The notes under the pieces are model-generated. The model searched no databases. It had not been told where the DNA came from and saw nothing but the letters and a program-made list of their open reading frames with translations. Source: Chelydra serpentina (lineage: Eukaryota > Chordata > Testudines > Chelydridae). Taken from it: a stretch of 64,000 nucleotides of DNA. Positions 37,501-49,500 of the stretch are shown here, piece by piece. Every line of letters begins with the position of its first letter. Within the stretch, counting starts at the first letter, position 1. The position numbers and the translations under genes were made by a program. The DNA lies in assembly GCA_037349315.1 (NCBI GenBank), contig JBAIAC010000007.1, positions 23,516,001 through 23,580,000 of the forward strand, written 5' to 3'.

Positions 37501-40500
37501 TGTTTCATAAACATCCATAAGAGGCTTAAAATAAGCCTTCTCCTCTGCCACAAACTCATCCTATTACACTCAAGGCAAAGTGTTTGCAATATCAGCGGTT
37601 GGCTGCGCTGCAGCGCTTGAATGGAATTGGTATTAATTAAATGCATGGTTTAATGTGATTGGCATTCTGCCCGAGTTTCCATACATAAATTAGGGCTCTG
37701 CTCTAACACATTCATGTATATGTTTCTTCAGTGGATCTTTTGTCCAGCAGGGCTGATAATCATCATAAATAGGCTTGGAAGGATTCAATGTCGGTAAACG
37801 TTGATTTCATCGCACACACACAAAGCGATGAAAAAAATATTTCCATCAGTAATAACTGTGAACTACAGCTAGGAAAAGTAATAAAAATGCTGCTTATGAA
37901 CTTCTTAGACTTTGATTTAGGGATATATTTTGACATGTGATGTTGACAATTTGTGTTTTAATGGTTATAAACTTTACCGTTTTGAATGTCAACAACTTCT
38001 GTCAATAAATAATTATTGTTTGACCTCCACAGAATTTCATGCGACTGTGAAAAACTAAATAGATAAAAATTAAAAAATGCTTAAAAATAAACAATCGATA
38101 TTATCCATCAAAAGGATAAAAATCAAATTCTGCCAAGCCTAATCATAACATAATAATAATACTTTGCACTTATATTGCATCATCCATCCACCCACCAGTG
38201 CTTTCAAGGCATTTTGAAAACACACATGAATGAAGTCTCACAACATTCTCCCAGGAATGTGGTGCAGAGGGGAGTCTCCAGGGCGGGGGGCTGGAGGGGA
38301 GGGGACAGCTTGGAGAGTGAGTTCATCTCACTAAGACCCTGCAGCAGTGGCTCCTGCCCCATAGGGCTGGGCCTGGCTTCCTGCTCTGGGTGTTGCCACC
38401 CCCCTACCGGACTGGGATTAGGGTTGCGGTGCCAGGGTGGTTGATGCCCCCTGTGCGGGGCAAGGAGGAGAAGAAGGCAGATGAGGAAGAGGACACTGGC
38501 CATCACCCCCTACGAATGTGGACCCTGAGTGGATTGCAAAAAATGCAGTTGGTGGGTCCCCTTACTAAAATGTTTGGGAACCACTGCCTTAATTTACAGG
38601 TCAGAGGCATCAATTCATATTGACACTTTTAACGCAAAGTAGCAATTGTACCATATGAGATAAAGGATACTCTCCAATCTGCCAGCTCTCATTAACAGTA
38701 GCCCTCATACAACATCTTCTGCCAGGCCTCTGTCCACTACAAGGCAAAACTTACACATGGCGTTATTCTCTCCCTGGTAAGCAACATGTGATTGTGAGCA
38801 ACGTACAGGAGCCTCTTGGATTCACTGTAAATAGATTCTAGAATCGCTTCAACATAAACTGTTTATGCTGATGCTTAAATCCTCTTTCAAATACACAAAC
38901 AGTAGTTCAGCTATGCTACTCATGTTTATGCCTTGCCTAATGGTACCTGCCACTATCAACTGCAGAATCCTACATAAAAAGTGAATGGACAGGGTGCAAT
39001 TAATGTCCATCAGGTTGGTTGGTTTTACAGGGGACCACAAAATTTATTCCAAAACCAGGGAGAGGAAAGGTTTCTAATACAATATGACCTTACTACACTC
39101 TTGTTCTTTTCAACCTAAAAAAGCAGTATGTGTGAGTCGTACTAACTGTACAAAGCACAGAAGCGACAAAGAGTTCTGTGGCACCTTATAGACTAACAGA
39201 CATATTGGAGCATAAGCTTTCGTGGGTGAATACCCACTTCTTCGGATGCATGAAGTGGACTCCACTGCATGCATCCGAAGAAGTGGGTATTCACCCACGA
39301 AAGCTTATGCTCCAATACGTCTGTTAGTCTATAAGGTGCCACGGGACTCTTTGTCGCTTCTACAGATCCAGACTAACACGGCTACTCCTCTGATACTGTA
39401 CAAAGCACAGAATCCTACACACGAGGACTATTAAATTCACCTAGTCCATCCCCCAAGCCAGTGCAGACTTGTTCCTGGAAGTATATGATCCAGTGCTTGT
39501 TCAGTCCCATTTTAGATGACTCGCATGAGGAAGTGTCCACTACTTCCCCTCAGAGATTATTCCATATGTGAATAGACCTAACTGTTAGAAAAGTGTTCCT
39601 TTATTCCTTGGACCACCCTAAATGATTGCTCTGCCCAGCGTTGGCATTTCCAGCTTTCATATACTTGCGGACTTCGTAGTCATCATCTGATTAATCTATA
39701 CCACCTTAGCTCTTTCAATATTTCTCTCTATACCAATCCCTGTAGCTCCTTAATCTTTGTTCTTCCTTCATTTCCCTCCTACGTACCAACATCTTTCAGG
39801 CACCAAGGTGCCTAGAACTGATCACAATGCTCTAGTTGTGGTCTCACCAGTTCCTTATAGTGAAGGACTGTCATCTCTTTGCTCCACAGCACGTTGCATG
39901 TTTCTGTCTCACTATCACCCCAGATCTGTATTACATGTCATAGTCCTTCTGAGAAGAGTTTGAAGCATTTAAGGCCTGATTTTGATCTTACAGCAGATCA
40001 GGTCCTTCATGTTTTGTTAGGGAAAAGGATCTGTGCTAGAAGAATGACACAGGGTAAAACAGAATGGGGAAGTTGCGAGCTTCTTCCAAGTAAACAGGGC
40101 ACATGTGATATGAGTGTTATCCTGCTCTCATTATGTGCCCAGTTGTCCTTGAAGGAAGCGGCTGGTGGTGTGGCTACAAATCCTAGAGCCGACTTAACCC
40201 GCATCAGGGGCTGGAATTGCTGTTTACATCCTACAGCCAACTACAGCCACAACTAGAACTGGTGCACTGACAGCAGCTCTGCTAAGGAGATCTGAGCTCC
40301 AGGCTACTCTTTGCGGCTCTTACAATTTTGTTGTGCCTTCTGGGATGATGCTGACTTCCCCATCCTGCTTAAATTCCTTACACTCTGAGAGATGATGCTG
40401 CAGTTAACATGAAGGGCTCTCTCCCCAGCCACCATGGACTCACCTTGTGTGAGTGATATTTTACATTATCCATTAGACTGTGGCACTGTTTGAGTTGCTA

Positions 40501-43500
40501 TTTTTAAAGTATAACCATGCGAAGTATGTGCCTGATACACAGCCTCAGCATAGCAAGAAGAGCAGGAAGAGATTGCATTAGAGGCCAAAATCTGCTTCTC
40601 TGAGCCGTTTCCTGCACATGATCGTTATTTACACGATTGTTATTTTTGGATTGTAAGCTCTTCCAGGTCCATCACCTACTAAATGTTTGTACAGCTGGTT
40701 GAGGCTCCCAGGTGCTGCCACATTGAAAGGTAATATTTATATTGCAGTAAAAGCCAGAGGCCTCAATCAGGCCTGCCACCCTGTTGCACTGGGCACCGTA
40801 TACACATATACAAAGACATGGGGCTACCCATGGTTCCTACCCTGCAAAGCTTGCAATCTAATCTGACCAGTGAGATGTGAAGGCGGGGAGGCAGAGGGAT
40901 ACAGTGATATATACACATATGTAGATGTGCAATTTGTAAAAAAAATTGATATAAATAGACCTAGCCATAATTAATTGGCTGATTTCTCACCAGCATTGTA
41001 GCAGAGGTGCACCCTGAGGAGGAATTTGGAGGAGGAGAGGGTAGTGGCCTGATGGATCAGTTCTGTGCATGAAGGTCAGAGTAAAAGGTGCAGAGATGCT
41101 TGCTCAGGAGGCTGACGAATGGGCAGAGAAGGCATGTGGGTGGAGTGGAGGAGGTGGGGAGGACACGATGAGACACAAGAGCAGACAAGTAAGGAGGGGC
41201 AGAATTGTGGAGGGCCTGGAAAATGAGAACAAGAAGCTTGACCTTGATGCGGTAAAACTGGGGGAGCCAATGGAGAGATTCAAGAAAGAGGTTTCAGAGT
41301 AGCAGCCGTGTTAGTCTATATCCGCAAAAAGAGCAGGAGTACTTGTGGCACCTTAGAGACTAACAAATTTATTTGAGCATAAGCTCTCGTGGGCTACAGC
41401 CCACTTCACTGGATGCACAGAATGCGCTTCTATGCCATTCTAAGCATCCGATGAAGTGGGACTGTAGCCCACGAAAGCTTATGCTCAAATAAATGTGTTA
41501 GTCTCTAAGGTGCCACAAGTACTCCTGTTCTTTTCAAGGAAGAGGGTGTGTGATGGGGGGGAGGAGGGGGGGAGTGTACCCAACATGGGTTCAGAATGGG
41601 CCTAAGAGGCCAATTGACATTCAGTGCTGTGCCTGGAGAGTGGGACAGGCTTAACGGAGGATGAGGCCCAGCTGAGGAGGTAAAAATAAAATAAAATAAA
41701 ATAACTGGAGATATGCCAATCTCCTAGAACTGGAACAACCTTGAAAGGTCATCGAGTCCAGTCCCCTGCCTTCACTAGCAGGACCAAGTACTGTCCCCTG
41801 ACAGATTTTTTTGCCCCAGATCCCTAAATGGCCCCCTCAAGGATTGAACTCACAACCCTGGGTTTAGCAGACCAATGCTTAAACCACGGAGCTATCCCTC
41901 CGCCTGGGAAAGGACTACAAACAGAAGAAGTTGAGAGCAAAAGGAGGCTGCAGTTACTCTCTGGGATTAGAGCAGGGCAGGATAGATAAAAATCAATGGG
42001 TATTTTTGAAAAAAAAAATTAAAAATCCAAGTTTTTAATTTAAGGGGTTTTTAATTTAAATCCGATTGTTTTATTTTATTATTTAAATGATAAGTTTTTC
42101 TTTTTAAAAATAAACCTGTTTAACATGAAATCTGAATTTAATACAAAATATGTTAAGGCCTAAACTTATTATAATATCTTAACACATAAGAAATATGCTG
42201 AATCTACGAGCCTGTTTTGAAGCTAAAGCCTGCTTTTCTATATAAAGAAAGAATGGGGGAAAAAAAATAACTTTCAAGGTGAAGCTTTATAAACATGGCA
42301 CAACAGGCCATGAACAGTATTAAGTGCTTGATCCTGGGGGGGGGAGGGTCCAGGGGCTGTGCTACTGGGGGCAAGAGACTGGCAGTGTCATCACAGGCAT
42401 TGGGACCTGGCCTCTGACTCCATGAGACTCCATCATGTGATCTCACTAGGTAGCAAAAAGATGTACCCAATCTAGTGTAAACGGTCTATCTAGTTGTATG
42501 CCAACATGTTTTAATGATTATATTGACCAATGAGAAAGTACCTTTCTTTAGAAAATAACTGAAGTACAAATAGAAAAGTTGATTCAAATACATTATTTAA
42601 ATCACTCTGATTTAAATCAGTCCACCCTGGAGAGGGAAGAGACTGGGAGGATCATGGAATAAGCCAAGGGGAACAGTTGGTCCTGGGATCCATTCCTGAA
42701 TAGAAAAGTGTGGCAGGAGGCTAGAGGGGGAGACAGCAGAGTGGAGCAGGCTCCGGTGGGAAGGCCTGACAAAACAGCAGGAGCTACATTTACAGGGAGA
42801 GAGCCCTGGGAGGAGTCCAGTGGAGGCATGAAAGGTCAAGCCCAAAAAGGGCAAAAGGGGTGTTCAGACTGTGCTTTTTAGTTTGGGATTTTGTTGCGGG
42901 ATTTCAGGGAAGGTCCTGGAGTGCACCAGTCATGACAGAAGGGTGACCCTACAGAGGCTGCAGCAGGGGAGAAGGCCTGAGAAAGGCTGGGTAGGAAGAA
43001 CCAAAGGAAGGCAGCAGCAAGGAGTTGTCACACCTGGATCATGGTGTAGTGGGCAGGCCTGGGTTCCCCTACCAGCCACTGGTATGGTGGCATGAGGCTG
43101 GAGGAGGGGACAAGAATGACAGAGAGCCCGGAGAAAAGGGAGTGAAGACCACAGGCCCAGAATTGGGGCTGAAGACATGATACAAGGTCTTGGACACTGG
43201 TTTATTGGACTTTTTATTACCCCAGAAGGGATGGACTTAAATCATGACCTGGCTGGTGAGCTGAGGCATGAAAAGAGGTGGACCAGTGCAGCCATTGGCA
43301 AGGGGCGCCAGAGGAGAGAAAAGCAGTGCACCATGCCAGGCCACAAGGAGTTGCTTCAGCGGTGAGTCCTGCCTCTTCACAGGGTGGTATGGTTAAAGGA
43401 ATGGGCAAGGAAGATGGATCTTGTCTTAGCTATCCCTTGTACTGGTCTGAAAATAGTGGATCAGATCCATAGCTCCCTTGACTTCAAGTCAAGGGAGCTA

Positions 43501-46500
43501 TTTCAGTTTTCACCAGATGAGGCTCTATCCCAGGGTGGCCAACCTGAGCCTGAGAAGGAGCCAGAATTTACCAACGTACATTGCCAAAGAGCCACAGTAA
43601 TACATCAGTAGCCCATCCATCAGCTCCACCCCCCTGCTCCCAACGCCTCCTGCCCACCGCAGCCCTGCCAATTAGCGCCTCCCCCCATCACCGCACCTCC
43701 CAATCAGCTGTTTCATGGCATGCAGGAGGCTCTGGGGAAGGGGTGGAGTATGGGCAGGGCCTGTGGCAGAGTCGAGGGTGAGCAGTGAGCACCCCTGGCA
43801 CATTGGAAAGTTGGCACCTGTAGCTCCAGCCCCAGAGTCGGTGCCTATACAAGGAGCCGCATATTAACTTCTGAAGAGCCGCATGTGGCTCTGGAGCCAC
43901 AGGTTGGCCACCCCTGCTCTATCCTATTGTGTTTAAATTCTAAACATAGCAAGTAGGGCTTTGCGGAATTTAACTGCAGCTAACTTACTGTGCATTTTTA
44001 TTGTGTACATTCAAGTTAAACTTTTGACATCAGGTTAAAGCTCTCTGACAAGTCTGCATATATGTGGGCTGAGCAACATTTTCTGCCAGGACACATCCCC
44101 CTACTTTCACCTCACACACTTGTCTTCCTTGCTTCAGCAGCGAGAAAGCTGAAGACTCTATGTTTCTGCTCTGCAGTTATAACTTGAGGAATAATTAGGA
44201 ACTGCCCTGGTTGTTGTTGATTTTTATGAACAAATAAGGAATGGGGATTCACGGTTTTTAGAATTACTGCTGTGAATGGTGAAAAGGTCATGAAACTTCT
44301 AAGTCAGGCTGGGCTGACCTATGTATACACTGAAATCTCATCTTAAGAAACTGGGAATTCAGCATGGTTAAAACTGAGCCGTCTACACTGCCCTCCTACC
44401 TTGGGCTTATACATTCCTCTCTTACCATGCATATAGGGGTTCTATCCTGGTTTTGATTACAGCTCTGTAAAATTATCACAATCCAGCTGAAAAACCACAT
44501 AAAAGTGCCCTGGTCTGGGGTTTTGATAGAGGTGAACCTCAGCTACTGGATTTGGTTCCAAACTTCCCCAGACTTCACAGGTGTGAAGATTCAGAGTTCT
44601 GGTTTGAATTCCCCACTGCAAAGTCTGGAGAGATATAATGTGTTCCTCTCTGGGCTCATCTCTAGTTTTAATGCAAACTTGAAACCCATCAAAATACTCT
44701 TAATTAATTTGGGCTAATGTGTGTGCATCAAATCTTAAGAAATTGGCAGTTTTGCAGGGTTATGACACAAAATCAGGTGGACGTTGGTGCAACTGTGTTT
44801 TATCTTGAAATATTAGGTAGATTCTCAGGCCTGACTTGTCCCTGAATTAGCACAAAGGAAACGCAGCCAGCTGGGGAAGTCACACCAGATAGTGTAATTA
44901 GTTACTGTTATTCTACAGTTACCATTCTTGTCACAGCTAGACTTTTGTCATTTTTTGGCACAGGGAAAGGTTGGATTGGGACTCCATCTGCTCTGCAGTT
45001 GGAAGAGATGGGAAGTTACTGATTCAGTGATGAGCAAAAGGAGCTTAATAAAGTACAAATAATTATACAGGAAGCTGAGCACAGAGTGTACTCTTCCTAT
45101 GTGAAGAATACTGCCTGGACTTGAAGCTGGCCCAAAGAATGAGAGGGATTGGGTTCCTATTCTCTGGGTGACTAGGAGGGATAAAGAGAATTCCCAGCAC
45201 AGTGAAATCTGGTTCTGAACAGCCTAACACACTTAGTTAAATTTATGACTAAAGCTGGAATGATTTTTTGACAGAAAATGCAGTTTCTGCATCATTTTTG
45301 CCAAAAAATGTTGAATTGCTGTTAGGAAAATCAAAATGAAATATTTGGTTCAGGTTGGTTTGACCTGAATTGGAATATTTTGTTTTGTTGAGCTAACCCA
45401 AAAATGCTTAGATTAGAATCAGTTCTACAAAACATTAAACTGCCTTTCCCAATCAGCTCATTGCCTTATGGAAATTGTAGTTTAGACCCCAACTCTCTTC
45501 TATGGACTGGAGGATCCTCCCTGGAGGATTATATCTGTTATAATGCAGCGTGGATTTCTCTCTGACCTACTGTATGGCATATTATGGGAGCCACATGAAT
45601 CTGGGTGCATCATTGGAGATATATTCCAGCCAGGGACTAGCCTCTGGGGAGAATGGGGCCATCAGTCTTCGAAACTACAGTTCCCACGGGGCAATAAGCT
45701 GAACTGGGAATTATAGTGTAAATGTTTGGTAGAACTGATTTGAAATTCCAGTTCAACAAACCAAAATGAAACACTTCAATTTCAGGAATGTCAAAATGTG
45801 TTTTGTTTTGATTAAAAATCTTTAAAAAAACTTTTCAACATTTTCAAATCAAATATTTTCAAAATTTCCATTCCACAACACATTTTGAATTTTTGACTTT
45901 TGAGGCAAAAACAAATGTTGAAATATCAGAATGGCCCATGGGACAGAAATTCTGAATTTTGCATAGCTCTAGTTATATCTGAGAAGCAATGCACAAGAAT
46001 CACATGGAGATTATGTCAGATATGTGGCACTTTGCACTTTGGCCAGTCAATTCAAAATGTGTTTTTAAGACTAAAATGATGATGAATTTTCTTAATGTAC
46101 AGTGCTGTGTACACCACCGCAATGTGTCCAAACATATTTTATTACATTTAAAGTCTGTCTTGATAGGACAGATACACTAGAGAAGTGCAATAATGGCTTT
46201 CTAAGCCTACTGAAGTAATCATGAAATAGTAACAAACAATATTAACACTTTGCACCTACACAGTGTCCTGGGGGCGCACTCTGCACATTTCAGCCAAGGT
46301 TCTGGAAAGACAAAACCCAAGAGACTTTCCCCAGAGAACTCTTCTCAAGTTTTACACTTAGTCCAGTGCATTGTGGGACAGGACTTTGGGAGTTTAGGGA
46401 GAGCTATATGTGAATACTTGTGACAATTTAGGAAATCTGTCTGGACAACTTAAGAATTCAGGTTGTTGTTATGAAATTATTATGCAGTTGTTACTATGAA

Positions 46501-49500
46501 AATCGCTGTATCATGAATGTCTCTTGGTCTCTGTGTATCCACCATTGCTGACAAACCTTTTAACATGTACCTCCCAAATGAGGGACAATGGTGGGTTGCT
46601 AGTATGCAACAACTAGCTCTTTAGGTGAAGCCCTTTGGAACAATGGGTTTGCTCTTGCTGGGAGAAAATACGTCCTCCTCTTGTCTGAAAGGCGTGGGGA
46701 AGTGGAGAGAGCGTACGTTTTGCACGCAGGACAAAGAGACAGAGGTGACCAAACAGGAGGTTATAAAAGGACTCATGAAAGGGAAGACTCACAGAGAACC
46801 ACACAGGAAGTTTGGAAAGGAGAGAGGAAGGGGACAGATCAAACAAGGTCAGAGTAGACAAACTGGGGGAGAAGGCTCTATGTTTCAGAACCCAAGTCAT
46901 GCACTGGAACAGAAGATCCCTGAATGATGCTAGAGGACCCTGACCCCAGCCCAAGGAATGGTCTGGAATTATGAGGAAACTGAGGCAGGGAAATGCATGC
47001 AGGGTTTATTATTTTTGTACAGATCTCTGTATTTCCTGTTCTATTAAAGAGCAATGGGAGAAGTCTGAGGGATCAGCACTGCTTCCAGAGACTGGACATT
47101 GTGCCACACAGAAGTTCTGTACTCCAAGAGTGTGCCAAGAGGCCCTAAGACAGTGCTAGTGCCCAGGCTCCATTCAGATTCCAGAGGCTTAAAATACATG
47201 GAATCCAACAGCTGGATCCCCTTACAGCAGACTCCTGAGGGCCAAGAGGAGGCACTTGAATGGACCCGCGACACTTGTGCAGGACAGACATGATGATCAA
47301 TGAAGCTTATAGTCATGGACCTCGTTATCAGTGCTTTGATTCAAAGAACATTGACTCACTTGGGGTACATCTTATACCATCTTCTATTTGAGCATCTCAG
47401 AGTACTTCACAAACATTGACTGATTAAGTCTAAACATACCTCCATGAAGGAGTTATAGTAAACATACTAGCCACCAAGTTCACTATCAAACCAAAATCTT
47501 TCCATGTAACTGCAACAAAATCCTTAGTTTCTTGAGTATCATACCCAAGAAAAAAGCAAAGCAGAGATGGAATGGACAGGGAGAGCAAATGTTTTAATAG
47601 ATCTCTACTGTACCTGGGTTTCCCTGAGCCATGGAGTCATAGATAAGTTTGCAGGATTTCAGCAGGGTGCCAATCTTCTTCTCTGGGGAATAGGACTTGT
47701 GCATAATTGTAAACTTGTGAAGGATTTTTTCCAGCACAACAGTTTCAGGCACACTGGTGGTGACACCCAGGTCAGTGGTGGTTGTGTTCTGTATGACCAA
47801 CTGGTTCTCTTTCAGCAGCTGTAAGGATCCATCTTTGTTGTGGATTTCCCTTAAGTAGGAATCGATGGCATCTTTTAAAGGTTTCAGGACACATTTGTAC
47901 AATGCTGACTCAACAATCACCTCTGCATAGGAGGGGGAGAGGGGAATAAGAGAACATGGGATCCATGAAAAAAAATTAACTTAGTAGCACAGATGCATCC
48001 CTAGACCAACCTAGTACAACTCCCATGCAAGAACCTGGGCCATGTCATTAGCAAATTTAAAGGGCAGTGTCAGTAACAAGTGGGGTGCAAATAAATGCAG
48101 TTGGGAAAGTAGTGTCATTTGCATCAGGTTGGCATTCAGTAGGTGTGTCACAGGTAATTTACACACCAAAGGGGAAGAAGTTGGTGGGGGAGGTGTAACT
48201 ATACCCACCACAGGTCATGGGCAGGGTTTGAACCAGAGCACAATATCAAAACATAGACTTCTACCAGTTGAACTAAAAGAGTAAGTCCATTAACCAGAAG
48301 CAGTAGTGTGACACATTTTACAAGTGCATTACTATCCTGTAACAGGACAGCCAACTAAGGGGAAGTGTAAAGTAAAGCAGAACCCCACTTTCCCACACCG
48401 CCCTTGGTGCTTTTCCTCTAACAACTGCTTTTCCAGCCCCTTGTTGTGTAGGTGACACTAACTTACCGATACGTAATAATTTTACACCGCATTTTACGTC
48501 ATCTGTGAATATGGTCCATGAAGCCTATTTCCTAACACTTGTTTAACATTGAACAGGAGAAAAAAAACACCCAGATGACAGCAAGCTTGAGAAACTACGG
48601 GAAATTGCATTATGCCTGTTGCCTACTACAATCATATGGTTCAATGGCACTGCAGAACAGTGCAGCCACTCAGACAGGGAGCAATGAAAACGTGGCAGTT
48701 ATGTTTATAGGCATGACGTGCAGCTCTTTTAAAGAATCTACGACCGGTTACAAGGGAGATAATTAATCTGTGTGCATGAGCGGCTAGTCTGGAGAGAAAT
48801 CGGAGTCTGAAAAGTTTTCCCATGGAAATCCCCACTGCCCTCAACAGAGCTATCCCTGGCCAAGTTTAACCTGTGAGGAGTCTGCTGACTTTGGGGCAAA
48901 TCCTCCTCTCGCTGGTTTGAACGAATAGAGCCCATCGTACAACCATGAGTGGGGGGAGGCATGGAAGAAGGGAGTTCTGTTTCTGCATCATTGCATTTCC
49001 AGCCATAACAAACAGATTCCTCTTCTAAGCGAGCATTAACTTTCAGGCAGGTAACTCTCCACGCTCTGAACCTCTCCCATCTCCAAGGATGGGGGTTCCA
49101 GGGCAGTGACCAGTGGGGATCCTGCAGACAAAGGAACAGAGGAGTTCAGGTGGAGCTCTGAGGCAGAATAGAGGCCCAGAGCCTCCACCGGATGGTCCTA
49201 GCCTCTGATGGAACTCAGGGGATGTGTGGGTTATTTAAGATGAAGCCTGTGACTGTTCTGAAGGTGATGGTGCTACATGTAAACCCCACTCACAGTGGAA
49301 AGAAGAAAACTCAGGCAGTGAAAACTTGCACCATTTTCAGCTTCCTCTACACACAGGAATAACCCACAATGGAGACAGCATTTGGAGAATGGGAACTGTA
49401 GCCATACACCAGAACTCCTGGAGTTCAGGGTTTGTCTTCACTTCTAAAAAGCTGCGACTTTCACTGCAGGATAACTAATGCGTGCAAGCTATCCTGAGGT

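Larger units (their letters stand above)
31093..47613. other. RIN3 intron, 16.5 kb
   Basis: Largest intron in the window. It carries CR1 copies, hAT elements, a nested Tigger-like MITE, a MIR, a tRNA-derived SINE and two palindromic Penelope tails, all listed separately. No additional RIN3 exon is needed, because the flanking exons join in phase. I see no independent gene. Confidence 0.75.

Noticed and set aside
39163..41545. CRISPR-like or satellite structure suggested by repeated blocks at 39.2 and 41.4 kb
   Set aside because: There are only two units per site, inverted rather than direct, each with its own target duplication; they are retroelement insertions.
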